Assembly: GCA_015661585.1 (NCBI GenBank)
Contig: DQVU01000025.1
Location: 1-9,049, forward strand
Direction: 5' to 3'
Length of the DNA: 9,049 nt
DNA from: Methanothermococcus okinawensis
Lineage (GTDB): Archaea > AGJL01 > Methanococci > Methanococcales > Methanococcaceae
Shown here: positions 1 to 6,540 of the stretch, in pieces
Numbering within the stretch: position 1 is the stretch's first letter
Layout of the letters: every line of letters starts with the position of its first letter
Program-made: the position numbers and the translations under genes
Notes under the pieces: generated by a model
The model's input: the letters and a program-made list of their open reading frames with translations, nothing else
Told to the model about the DNA's origin: nothing
The model's database searches: none

Positions 1-22
1 TAAGTATTTTAACAATTTGAGA

Positions 23-38
23 TTTTTATTTTTTTTTT
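23..38 (+). terminator. T-tract, possible archaeal terminator
   Basis: An almost unbroken run of T on the plus strand (one A interrupts it). Archaeal RNA polymerase stops readily at U-tracts, so this could end a plus-strand transcript arriving from left of the window. No gene for it is visible here, and a TAA at bases 1-3 cannot be assigned. The tract could also simply be AT-rich spacer. Confidence 0.3.
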
Positions 39-164
39 GATTATAATAATTCTTATTATTTTTTATCGAAGTCCTCCATGGTTGTTGTTAATTTAAAAAG
101 TTTTGTTCATAAACTATAATAATAGCGGAATTGGCTCTTTTATATATTTAACAATTTAAGTTTT

Positions 165-272
165 AGTCCTTAACTACAAAAATATCAATATAGTGTTATA
201 GAATATCTTAACCCTACTGCCCAGAAAACATTCTGGAAATATAGATGATGAGATTTCCATCCCTTTTTTATT
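165..272 (+). ncRNA. Candidate small RNA in the 1-289 spacer
   Basis: Bases 1-289 contain no convincing gene. A strong TATA-like box (TTTATATATTTA, 138-149) would place a start near 165-172. Downstream, 211-262 is clearly richer in G and C than its surroundings. It holds a perfect hairpin CCAGAA-AACA-TTCTGG (221-236) and a second, overlapping one, TGGAAAT (234-240) with ATTTCCA (253-259). The second is followed by a run of six T (264-269), as at a transcript end. The two stems share bases 234-236, so they compete. The transcript would be antisense to the 3' flank of the RNA ligase gene. Structure and promoter are seen; the RNA is inferred. The hairpins could instead be processing or termination signals. 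Confidence 0.25.
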
Positions 273-289
273 GTTTATCTCTCTGTTTT

Positions 290-1465
290 TTACCACAAAC
301 TACCATCTAAATAACTCTTTATCTTATCTTTTGTGGATGGATACACCTTACCTATAACTACTCTACAGATACCATTTTTCAACACTTCTCTTTCCTTTAC
401 AACGTAGGATATATGCACCTCCCTTAGATACTTGAAAAACTCCTCTGTATCTTCCTCACTCTCAAAGTATAACTCAAAATCCTCTGTAATCAGCTCCCCC
501 TTGGAAACCTTCCTTATAGATTCTACCATCGGATAGATTATGGATTTCCCTATGGATACAGCCCTCCTTTCCAACTCCTCTTCCCCTTCATTAAACTCGT
601 AAGATTGATACCCCTCCCTTATCAACCTACTGAACATGAAATGAATACCTAAGTCAAAAGTATATCTGAAGGCTACAGAGAGATCCTGGCAATGGGTGGA
701 GTGGGTAGTATATTTTATAGGATCTACCATCATATTTGGATCCTTAAGTACTATCCCTTCCCTACCTTCACTGTTTAACTTCAATACAATATTTTTTATC
801 TCCTCTACCTCCTCCTTATTAAATACACCTAAGGGTTTTACATAGGGAACGTTGTACTTCTCCAACAGTCTATTCCTATCCTCTACAGGTAGGGGAGTAT
901 TCTTCTCTCTATCTTTTACGTCAAATATATAGAGGCCTAAATTTTCCTTAATAACTACGTTTTCATCCTCGTAGATCCTCCTATCTACCTCAGGGTAGTA
1001 ATGGGAGACGTAGGGATTGTTTAATCCTATTATTTCTCCACATAGCATTACCTCTGGGTGATCCTTTAGAATATCTGTATTCAACAATTTCAACACCTTC
1101 TTAGTGGTAAAGGGACAGATTCTACCTCCTCGAGTAATTGCCAGTACTTCATCTTCTATATTTACTATCCTTACGTTGTATCCGTTTAACTTCTCCTCAA
1201 CTACCACCTTATCGATGAAGTATTTTTTAACTGTTGGATCTAATACTAAGGCCCTCCTTATTTTCGGATATCCCATTACAACATCCATCTCCTCGTTTAA
1301 AAATAGGACGGTTCCTCTCTCAATATGTCTAACTTTCTTTTTAAATATAATATATCTCTTATTCTTATATTTACAGAGAGAAATTACCCTTCTATCGATG
1401 GCATTCTTTATAACCTCTTCCTCTAAGTTTAACCTTTCAGATACTTTGGAGATATCGATATCCAT
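290..1465 (-). CDS. ATP-dependent RNA ligase, archaeal Rnl3 (Pab1020) type
   Basis: Cytosolic nucleotidyltransferase that joins 5'-phosphate and 3'-OH RNA ends, often by circularising RNA, through enzyme-AMP and RNA-adenylate intermediates. Numbering from the ATG at 1465 gives 391 residues. The superfamily motifs appear in order: motif I KLNGYNVR with adenylated Lys92, LCGEIIG (141-147), LYIFDV (178-183), EGREGIVLKD (233-242) and a motif V lysine in DPIKYT (251). The remaining C-terminal part (about 255-391) fits the helical dimerisation region of this archaeal family. A GTG three codons upstream (1474) also opens the frame, but it overlaps the GTGAT ribosome-binding site that serves the ATG, so I prefer the ATG. 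The gene is divergent from the neighbouring dehydratase subunit gene and is not in an obvious operon. The biological substrate of these ligases is not settled. Confidence 0.92.
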   Translation of the reverse strand: MDIDISKVSERLNLEEEVIKNAIDRRVISLCKYKNKRYIIFKKKVRHIERGTVLFLNEEMDVVMGYPKIRRALVLDPTVKKYFIDKVVVEEKLNGYNVRIVNIEDEVLAITRGGRICPFTTKKVLKLLNTDILKDHPEVMLCGEIIGLNNPYVSHYYPEVDRRIYEDENVVIKENLGLYIFDVKDREKNTPLPVEDRNRLLEKYNVPYVKPLGVFNKEEVEEIKNIVLKLNSEGREGIVLKDPNMMVDPIKYTTHSTHCQDLSVAFRYTFDLGIHFMFSRLIREGYQSYEFNEGEEELERRAVSIGKSIIYPMVESIRKVSKGELITEDFELYFESEEDTEEFFKYLREVHISYVVKEREVLKNGICRVVIGKVYPSTKDKIKSYLDGSLW

Positions 1466-1474
1466 AGAGATCAC

Positions 1475-1561
1475 TAATTTATTATAAATTATTAGATATT
1501 ATTAGTATTATAATTATTTGTTAATTGTTAATAAATATTCAATAAATAAAAATGTGATACT
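1475..1561. promoter_or_regulatory. Divergent promoter region, RNA ligase / dehydratase subunit
   Basis: This 87-bp, nearly pure A+T spacer must carry both promoters. On the minus strand, TATA-like stretches lie at about 1483-1492 and 1505-1516. The farther one leaves room for a leader with the GTGAT site before the ATG at 1465. On the plus strand, AATAAATATT-like sequence (about 1530-1540) precedes a GTGAT site three bases before the ATG at 1562. With so much A+T the exact boxes cannot be chosen by eye. Confidence 0.5.
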
Positions 1562-1963
1562 ATGGATTACGTTGAAATTATGGGAAGGCCTATATCAAAG
1601 GGTGTAGTTGAAGGTGAGGCATTGGTATCTCATAAACCTATATCTTTTTTGGGAGGTATAAATAGAGAAGGTATTGTAACAGATAGAGAGAGTGATATAT
1701 ATGGCAAAAGTATAAAAGAGAAAATATTAGTCTTCCCAACTGGTAAAGGTAGTACTGTAGGATCTTATGTTATCTACACCCTTGGAAAAAGAGGTATATT
1801 AAAGGGAATGGTAAATAGAGAGTGTGAGCCTATAGTGGCCACTGGAGCGATACTAGGTAGGATCCCCTTAGTAGATAAGATAGATATCTCCAAGATAGAC
1901 ACTGGAGATTGGGTAGTCTTAGATGGAAACAAAGGGATAGTCAAAATATACAAAAGAAATTAA
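1562..1963 (+). CDS. Phosphomevalonate dehydratase small subunit (DUF126, aconitase X swivel domain)
   Basis: Small subunit of the archaeal aconitase-X type enzyme that dehydrates (R)-5-phosphomevalonate to trans-anhydromevalonate 5-phosphate, a step of the archaeal mevalonate pathway for ether-lipid isoprenoids. The 133 residues are the usual length of the stand-alone swivel subunit. Diagnostic stretches are GRPISKGVVEGEALVS (8-23), LGGINREGIVTD (30-41), FPTGKGSTVGSYV (58-70) and the C-terminal DTGDWVVLDGNKGIVKI. Ser64 in GKGST is the probable active-site serine contributed by this subunit. The Fe-S-carrying large subunit is not encoded in the window, so the two genes are apart or the partner lies elsewhere. 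The start has GTGAT three bases upstream. The stop overlaps the stop of the convergent kinase gene by four bases, with no spacer for a terminator. Confidence 0.9.
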   Translation: MDYVEIMGRPISKGVVEGEALVSHKPISFLGGINREGIVTDRESDIYGKSIKEKILVFPTGKGSTVGSYVIYTLGKRGILKGMVNRECEPIVATGAILGRIPLVDKIDISKIDTGDWVVLDGNKGIVKIYKRN

Positions 1964-2892
1964 CTTTTACCCTTTCCAATAGTATATCCCCTATTCTTCA
2001 GCCTCTCCACAACATCCTCCCACGTGGGAAGGTTTGTCTGGCATCCCCTTTTCTCAACTACAAAGGAGGCTACTGCAGAAGCTACGAGACCACAATCCTT
2101 GAGATCGTAGCCCTTCAGATAAGCAGTTAGAAATCCAGCCCTATGACCATCTCCAGCTCCCGTAGGATCCTCAACCTTTGTAGGTATTGAAGGTATCTTT
2201 ATCTCTTTATCCTTACTGTATATAATACTTCCCCTTTCTCCAAGAGTTACCACCAAGGTAGGTACCATCCTTCTGAAATCCTCCTCATTTATCTTCAACA
2301 GTTTAAGGGTTCTCCTGTATTCGTGGATATTCATAAATACAAAATCTACATTATTTACAATATACTCCATATTTTCCTTAGAATAGAGAGGTAAATCCTG
2401 TCCAGGATCAAAGGATACCACTTTACCTTCCCTCTTCGCAGTATCGACACATCTTACATTGAAGTCTGGATCACCTGTAGCTAAATGTACTATATCTCCA
2501 TCGAAGGTTGGAGGTTTCAACTCCTTGTAATGTTTAGCCGCCCCCCATAGGAAGAAGGTTATCTGGTTGTTCTCTGGATCTGTGAATATCCAGGCCTTGG
2601 GAGTCTCCTCCTCATCTGAGTGGTAGATATTGGAGACGTCTATATTGAGACTCTTTAGATAGGAACTGTAGCCAGTGTTTATAAAGTCGTATCCTACACA
2701 GGAGACTATACCAGATCGAAGTCCTAACTTAGCAACTGCCACAGCCACATTACAGGCAGCACCTCCGTAGTATCTCTTAACAGAGGGTATCTGAATGGAG
2801 GTGTTTGGTTCGGGAAATCTTTCAACGTTGAAGATATAGTCAAGGGCTATATGGCCAACGGCAATTATCTTTTTCTTATCTTCAGAGTTCAT
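1960..2892 (-). CDS. PfkB-family nucleoside kinase (MJ0406 / MjNK type)
   Basis: Ribokinase-fold kinase of 310 residues that phosphorylates the 5'-OH of nucleosides. From memory, the sequence closely resembles the characterised M. jannaschii enzyme with broad activity on inosine, guanosine, cytidine and adenosine. Shared stretches include GHIALDYIFNVERFPEPN (13-30), YYGGAACNVAVAV (41-53, PfkB signature 1), ETPKAWIFTD (96-105), FFLWGAAKHYKEL (113-125) and SFDPGQDLP (160-168). DPTGAGDGHRAGF (242-254) is PfkB signature 2 with catalytic Asp248 and the anion hole. A CQTNLPTW motif (284-291) lies near the C-terminus. The ATG follows the hisA stop directly and its GGTGAT site lies inside the last hisA codons, so translation is probably coupled. 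Substrate range is inferred from similarity; a sugar kinase role is less likely. Confidence 0.92.
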   Translation of the reverse strand: MNSEDKKKIIAVGHIALDYIFNVERFPEPNTSIQIPSVKRYYGGAACNVAVAVAKLGLRSGIVSCVGYDFINTGYSSYLKSLNIDVSNIYHSDEEETPKAWIFTDPENNQITFFLWGAAKHYKELKPPTFDGDIVHLATGDPDFNVRCVDTAKREGKVVSFDPGQDLPLYSKENMEYIVNNVDFVFMNIHEYRRTLKLLKINEEDFRRMVPTLVVTLGERGSIIYSKDKEIKIPSIPTKVEDPTGAGDGHRAGFLTAYLKGYDLKDCGLVASAVASFVVEKRGCQTNLPTWEDVVERLKNRGYTIGKGKS

Positions 2893-3615
2893 CTAATCAC
2901 CTTTAGAGATCTCGATACACTTCTTAAGATCCAGTAAGTTTTTATATAGTGCGGATCCTATAACTATACCCTCAACTCCAATATCCTTCAGTTTAATGAT
3001 ATCCTCGTAGGTACTAACTCCACCAGATGCAACAACTGGGATATTTAACTTCTCTACCAAGATCTTAACAGTCTCAATCTTCACCCCTCTAAGTAACCCC
3101 TCAACATCTACATCTGTAAATAGAATACTCCCTGCCCCTTTTTTCTCTAATATTTTACCAATATCTACTGGGGAGTGCTCAGTCCTCTCCTTCCATCCCT
3201 TTATAACCACCTTCCCTTCCTTAGAATCCAGTGCGACCATTACTCTCTTCTTACCCACCTCCTTAGAGAGTTCCTCCACGATCTTTGGATTCTTCACCGC
3301 AGAAGTACCTAAGATGATCCTGTAAGCCCCAGTATCTATGAGATCTATCCCATCTTCTACAGTCCTTATACCACCTCCCACCTGCACAGGCACCTCCAAG
3401 GTACTTACTATCTCCTTAACTATATCTACGTTGGTATCTCTCTGATATATAGCCCTATCTAAATCCACCACATGGATCATCTCTGCTCCTTCATCTACCC
3501 ATCTCTCTGCTACCTTTAGAGGGTCCTCTAATTCCACAAGTTTCCTCTTAGGATCTCCCTGTATAAGTTGGACACACTTTCTATCTTTAATATCTACCGC
3601 TGGGATGATAATCAT
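2893..3615 (-). CDS. hisA: ProFAR isomerase, histidine biosynthesis
   Basis: 1-(5-phosphoribosyl)-5-[(5-phosphoribosylamino)methylideneamino]imidazole-4-carboxamide isomerase, the Amadori step of histidine synthesis, in the cytosol. The 240 residues form a complete (beta-alpha)8 barrel. MIIIPAVDIKD carries catalytic Asp8, VQVGGGIRT (77-85) and VVASGGVST (184-192) are the two phosphate-binding glycine loops, and VALDSKEG (127-134) carries the second conserved aspartate, Asp130. In the strand-6 loop, TDVDVEG (167-173) has Glu172 where many HisA proteins have Asp-Gly. The archetypal MIIIPAVD start and a GGTGGTG site support the ATG. It lies 35 bases after the MarC-family gene and abuts the nucleoside kinase. 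No other his genes are present, in line with the dispersed his genes of methanococci. Confidence 0.96.
   Translation of the reverse strand: MIIIPAVDIKDRKCVQLIQGDPKRKLVELEDPLKVAERWVDEGAEMIHVVDLDRAIYQRDTNVDIVKEIVSTLEVPVQVGGGIRTVEDGIDLIDTGAYRIILGTSAVKNPKIVEELSKEVGKKRVMVALDSKEGKVVIKGWKERTEHSPVDIGKILEKKGAGSILFTDVDVEGLLRGVKIETVKILVEKLNIPVVASGGVSTYEDIIKLKDIGVEGIVIGSALYKNLLDLKKCIEISKGD
2896..2901 (-). promoter_or_regulatory. Ribosome-binding site of the kinase gene inside hisA
   Basis: GGTGAT on the minus strand encodes the last two hisA residues (Gly-Asp) and is followed by the hisA TAG and then at once by the kinase ATG. The three-base spacing equals that seen before ilvD and the dehydratase subunit gene, which supports the start choice and translational coupling. 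Confidence 0.8.
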
Positions 3616-3650
3616 CCTTTCACCACCGTTATTGATACTTTATATAAAAT
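3616..3650 (-). promoter_or_regulatory. MarC gene-hisA spacer: hisA ribosome-binding site and TATA-like box
   Basis: The 35-base spacer holds a strong GGTGGTG site (3621-3627) six bases from the hisA ATG, and a TATA-like TTTATATAA at about 3639-3650. A start about 27 bases from that box would fall at roughly 3617, cutting off the ribosome-binding site. I therefore favour co-transcription with the upstream gene; a leaderless hisA transcript remains possible. Confidence 0.45.
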
Positions 3651-4289
3651 TTATCGTACCATTAGCGATGAAGACATTCCCACTAAACCACTCCATATTA
3701 TTTCGATGAAGATAGCCCCTAATATTAATCCCATAATTCTCACAACAGCGTTTATTCCTGAAGTTCTTAGAGCCATTACTATCTTCTCGGATATATAGAG
3801 TATAAGTATAGATATCCCAGTAGCTAGGAAGATAGAGATCACTATAATCAACTTATCTAATATCCCAGTGGTGTGTTCCATAAGTATAATAGTAGTAGTT
3901 ATACTTCCAGGACCTGCAAGTAGAGGAATACCTAAGGGCACTACTGCAATATCTTCTAACTGTGACATCTCTTCTTTTTCCTTCTGCGTCTGTTTAATCT
4001 TGGACATCTTAGCATGGAGCATATCCCAGGATATTTTTAATATCAGTAATCCTCCAATAACCTTAAAAGAGTCTATGGTAATTCCAAAAAAATCGAATAT
4101 ATACCTCCCAAAGAATCCAAATATTAAGAGAGTTAGCATTACAACAACTGTAGTTCTCTTTAGTATATATATTACCTCCTTCTCTGTGTTATTGACAGTC
4201 CATATATAAAAGAGAGGTGCTAAACCTATAGGGTTCATTATAATAAAGAGTGATGTAAAGGAGTATATAAAAAGGTTAATATATTCCAT
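3651..4289 (-). CDS. MarC-family (UPF0056) integral membrane protein
   Basis: Integral membrane protein of 212 residues, the normal length for the family, with six predicted hydrophobic segments at about 4-29, 42-62, 67-90, 114-137, 146-167 and 183-204. The family hallmark NPIGLAPLF (19-27) lies in the first segment, and LAGPGSITTT (124-133) starts the second half. The pairing of NP and GPG motifs fits the inverted-repeat fold of this family. A charged loop (about 92-112, KxxQKEKEE-like) separates the halves and probably faces the cytosol. The biochemical role is unknown; an early link of MarC to multiple antibiotic resistance was not upheld. The start has only a weak ribosome-binding site (GAGATGT). 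It leads a minus-strand cluster with hisA and the nucleoside kinase, with no evident functional tie. Confidence 0.9.
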   Translation of the reverse strand: MEYINLFIYSFTSLFIIMNPIGLAPLFYIWTVNNTEKEVIYILKRTTVVVMLTLLIFGFFGRYIFDFFGITIDSFKVIGGLLILKISWDMLHAKMSKIKQTQKEKEEMSQLEDIAVVPLGIPLLAGPGSITTTIILMEHTTGILDKLIIVISIFLATGISILILYISEKIVMALRTSGINAVVRIMGLILGAIFIEIIWSGLVGMSSSLMVR

Positions 4290-4356
4290 ACATCTCGCCC
4301 TTGATGTAGATGGAGATTATCATTTTTCATCACTATAATTAAGTAATATTAAAGAA

Positions 4357-4386
4357 AATCCTGTTTATATAATCCTCCTCGGGATT
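4357..4386 (-). promoter_or_regulatory. MarC-family gene promoter with flanking AATCCT repeats
   Basis: A TATA-like TTTATATAA (about 4364-4372) would serve the minus-strand MarC-family gene with a leader of roughly 50 bases. It is flanked by two direct copies of AATCCT (4357-4362, 4371-4376) and one inverted GGGATT (4381-4386), an arrangement that would suit a repressor covering the TATA box. On the plus strand the same bases form AATCC-TCCTCG-GGATT (4371-4386) followed by T's, which could instead be a terminator. Confidence 0.4.
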
Positions 4387-4510
4387 TTTTAAATTATTTT
4401 TTTAATCTTCATTATAACACCACTTTATTATATTTTTAATATTGCTTTTTGATGGGAACTAAGGTTTATTTTAATTTGTAAATTTAAGATGATATATCCG
4501 ACTATATTAA

Positions 4511-4583
4511 GGTATATATAATATTAAACTCTATTTTTAAGGACAGGATTCTTCCCGAGAGAATAATTATATAAGGTGATAAA
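4511..4583 (+). promoter_or_regulatory. ilvD promoter, leader and ribosome-binding site
   Basis: A TATA box (GGTATATATAATATTA, 4511-4526) would start transcription near 4543, giving a leader of about 40 bases that begins GGACAGGATT and contains TCCCGAG (4553-4559). Both words are inverted copies of words around the MarC-gene promoter, which hints at a shared regulator. AAGGTGAT ends at 4580, three bases before the TTG start. The rest of the spacer (4387-4510) is AT-rich and shows nothing I can name. Confidence 0.5.
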
Positions 4584-6239
4584 TTGATCAGTGATAGGGT
4601 AAAAATGGGGGTAAATAGAGCCCCCCATAGGAGCCTGTTAAAGGCCTGTGGTTATACAGATGAGGAAATAGATAAACCCTTTATCGGAGTAGTCAACAGT
4701 TATACGGAGGTTGTACCTGGACATATACACTTGAGAACCCTTGCAGAGGCTGTTAAAAAGGGTATATATGCAAATGGAGGTACAGCCTTCGAGTTTAATA
4801 CTATGGCTATCTGTGACGGTATTGCCATGGGACATGAGGGTATGAGGTACTCTCTACCTTCAAGGGAGATTATTGCAGATACTGTAGAGAGTATGGCTAA
4901 AGCCCATGGTTTTGACGGGTTGGTTCTTATCCCCTCCTGTGATAAGATAGTGCCTGGTATGATAATGGGGGCACTGAGGTTGAATATACCCTTTGTAGTA
5001 GTTACTGGGGGTCCTATGCTTCCTGGAGAGGTTCGTGGAAAGAAGTACGATTTAATAAGTGTATTTGAAGGTGTAGGGGCTTATAAAGCTGGGAAGATAG
5101 ATGAAGAGGTGTTGAAGGAGATAGAAGATCACGCCTGCCCTGGACCTGGGAGTTGTGCAGGACTATTTACAGCAAACACCATGGCATGTATAACTGAGGC
5201 GTTGGGGTTATCTCTGCCTATGTGTGCTACAACCCATGCGGTAGATGCCCAGAAGATAAGGATATGTAAGAGAAGTGGGGAGATAGTGGTAGATCTAGTG
5301 AGAAAGAATATAAAACCTACAGATATCCTTACAAAGGAGTCCTTTGAGAACGCCATACTCGTAGATCTGGCATTAGGAGGTTCCACAAATACAACTTTAC
5401 ATATTCCCGCTATAGCAAGTGAGATAGAGAGAGGTCTTATAACCTTAGATGACTTCGACAGGTTAAGTGAGGAGGTGCCCCATATAGCCTCCATTAGGCC
5501 TAACGGAGAACACTTTATGTTGGATCTACACAGGGCTGGAGGTATCCCTGCAGTGTTGAAGGTACTTGAGGATAAGATAAGGGATGCTAAAACTGTAAGT
5601 GGAAAAACAATAAAGGAGATAATAAGGGAGGTTAAGTACATAGATCATAGAATAATAAGGCCTATAGATAAGCCTGTACATAAGGAGGCAGGTTTAAGGA
5701 TATTAAGGGGAAATCTAGCCCCAAGGGGCGCAGTTGTTAAGATAAGTGCAGTTGATCCAAAGATGTACAGACATGAGGGACCTGCAAGGGTATTCAACTC
5801 TGAGGAGGAGGCTCTAGAGGCTATACTTGGAGGGGAGATAGAGGAGGGGGATGTAATAGTTATAAGATACGAGGGCCCTGCAGGAGGTCCTGGAATGAAG
5901 GAGATGTTGGCTCCAACATCTGCAATATGTGGCATGGGGTTGGATGATAAAGTTGCCCTTATCACAGATGGTAGATTCAGTGGAGGAAGTAGAGGACCCT
6001 GTATAGGTCATGTATCCCCAGAGGCCATGGCTGGAGGACCTATAGCTGTTGTGGAGGATGGAGATATTATATCCATAGATATGATAGGTAAGAGTCTCCA
6101 GTTGAAGGTATGTGAGGAGGAAATAAAGGAGAGGCTCTCAAGGTGGAAGAGACCAGAACCTAAGGTTAAAAGTGGATACCTGGCAAGGTATTCAAGGTTA
6201 GTTACCTCGGCAGATGAGGGGGCTATATTGAAGTTTTAA
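4584..6239 (+). CDS. ilvD: Dihydroxy-acid dehydratase
   Basis: Fe-S hydro-lyase converting 2,3-dihydroxy-isovalerate and 2,3-dihydroxy-3-methylvalerate to the 2-oxo acids of valine and isoleucine synthesis; cytosolic. Full length at 551 residues. Family motifs run in order: FIGVVNSYTEVVPGHIHL (33-50), CDGIAMGHEGM (77-87), SLPSREIIADT (90-100), IPSCDKIVPGM (116-126) with Cys119, CPGPGSCAG (185-193) with Cys185 and Cys191, GGSTNTTLH, and DGRFSGGSRGP (462-472) with the likely catalytic Ser466. VVPGHIHL lacks the first cluster cysteine of the TPCN-type [2Fe-2S] enzymes, as in E. coli IlvD, so an oxygen-sensitive cluster is likely. The start is TTG: GGTGAT sits at the usual three-base spacing and the resulting MISD N-terminus matches the M. 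jannaschii protein as I recall it. An ATG at codon 8 (4605) is the alternative. Confidence 0.97.
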   Translation: MISDRVKMGVNRAPHRSLLKACGYTDEEIDKPFIGVVNSYTEVVPGHIHLRTLAEAVKKGIYANGGTAFEFNTMAICDGIAMGHEGMRYSLPSREIIADTVESMAKAHGFDGLVLIPSCDKIVPGMIMGALRLNIPFVVVTGGPMLPGEVRGKKYDLISVFEGVGAYKAGKIDEEVLKEIEDHACPGPGSCAGLFTANTMACITEALGLSLPMCATTHAVDAQKIRICKRSGEIVVDLVRKNIKPTDILTKESFENAILVDLALGGSTNTTLHIPAIASEIERGLITLDDFDRLSEEVPHIASIRPNGEHFMLDLHRAGGIPAVLKVLEDKIRDAKTVSGKTIKEIIREVKYIDHRIIRPIDKPVHKEAGLRILRGNLAPRGAVVKISAVDPKMYRHEGPARVFNSEEEALEAILGGEIEEGDVIVIRYEGPAGGPGMKEMLAPTSAICGMGLDDKVALITDGRFSGGSRGPCIGHVSPEAMAGGPIAVVEDGDIISIDMIGKSLQLKVCEEEIKERLSRWKRPEPKVKSGYLARYSRLVTSADEGAILKF

Positions 6240-6245
6240 CTATTA

Positions 6246-6275
6246 TTTTTTTACTCCTCTTATTATTTTATTCTA
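6246..6275 (+). terminator. T-rich terminator after ilvD
   Basis: Seven consecutive T's (6246-6252) begin six bases after the ilvD stop, followed by further short T-tracts to about 6275. No stem precedes them. This is the usual look of an archaeal U-tract terminator and there is no downstream gene on this strand until the archaellin gene. Confidence 0.55.
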
Positions 6276-6334
6276 TGTGTTATAATTAGGATAATCAATA
6301 AAATAACGATAAAATAAATTAATTATTAAAATTC

Positions 6335-6364
6335 AAAAAACAGAAAAAAGAGGTAAAAACTCTT
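6335..6364 (-). terminator. Hairpin plus U-tract terminator, minus strand
   Basis: On the minus strand a five-pair stem (AAGAG/CTCTT, seven-base loop) is followed by TTTT and then, three bases on, TTTTTT. It would end the candidate RNA above, or the HEAT-moaB transcript if that reads through about 180 bases of 3' UTR. No other minus-strand T-tract lies nearer to the moaB stop. Confidence 0.55.
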
Positions 6365-6435
6365 AAGAAGAAGGGTTAACAGACATCCCACCCAGCTTCT
6401 CAATATCCAGCGTAGCCTGGTGATAATGGCTATAT
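6335..6435 (-). ncRNA. Candidate structured small RNA in the ilvD-moaB spacer
   Basis: The 6240-6540 spacer lacks a credible protein gene, but 6370-6430 is about half G+C by hand count against a strongly AT-rich flank. In a thermophile that is a classic sign of structured RNA. On the minus strand it folds as TAGCC/GGCTA (6432-6428 with 6417-6413), then AGAAG-CT-GGGT (6400-6390) with ACCC-TT-CTTCT (6376-6366) around a 13-base loop. A third stem, AAGAG/CTCTT (6364-6360 with 6352-6348), is followed by U-tracts. A TATA-like ATTATAAAAAG lies near 6470-6490. It may be a free sRNA or a structured 3' UTR of moaB. I cannot match it to a known RNA family. Confidence 0.4.
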
Positions 6436-6540
6436 TTTACTCTTTTATCCGTATTTACTCTTTATTATATTCTTTTTATAATTATTATTTTATTGAGACC
6501 TCATGGCTGTTGATTTTTTTTAATAACTCCTTGCAAAATA

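Noticed and set aside
71..87. Partial match between 71-87 and 6498-6512 (CATGG[T/C]TGTTG core)
   Set aside because: It is a short word with mismatches and an indel, seen only twice, with no associated structure. Chance is the simpler explanation.
243..251. C-box-like ATGATGA, hinting at a C/D box guide RNA
   Set aside because: No D box (CTGA) or second C'/D' pair occurs at the right spacing; the word lies in the loop of the second hairpin.
1104..1487. Plus-strand open frame of 127 codons
   Set aside because: It lies antisense within the RNA ligase gene, whose motifs are intact, and its translation is Ser/Thr/Leu/Phe-rich with no family resemblance.
5129..5641. Minus-strand open frame of 170 codons
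   Set aside because: It is antisense to the conserved core of ilvD. Such shadows are common opposite biased codons, and the product has no motif or upstream binding site.
6411..6432. tRNA D-arm-like stretch (GTAGCCTGGTGATAATGGC)
   Set aside because: No acceptor stem, anticodon arm or GTTC-type T-loop follows at tRNA spacing, and no tRNA fold can be closed on either strand.
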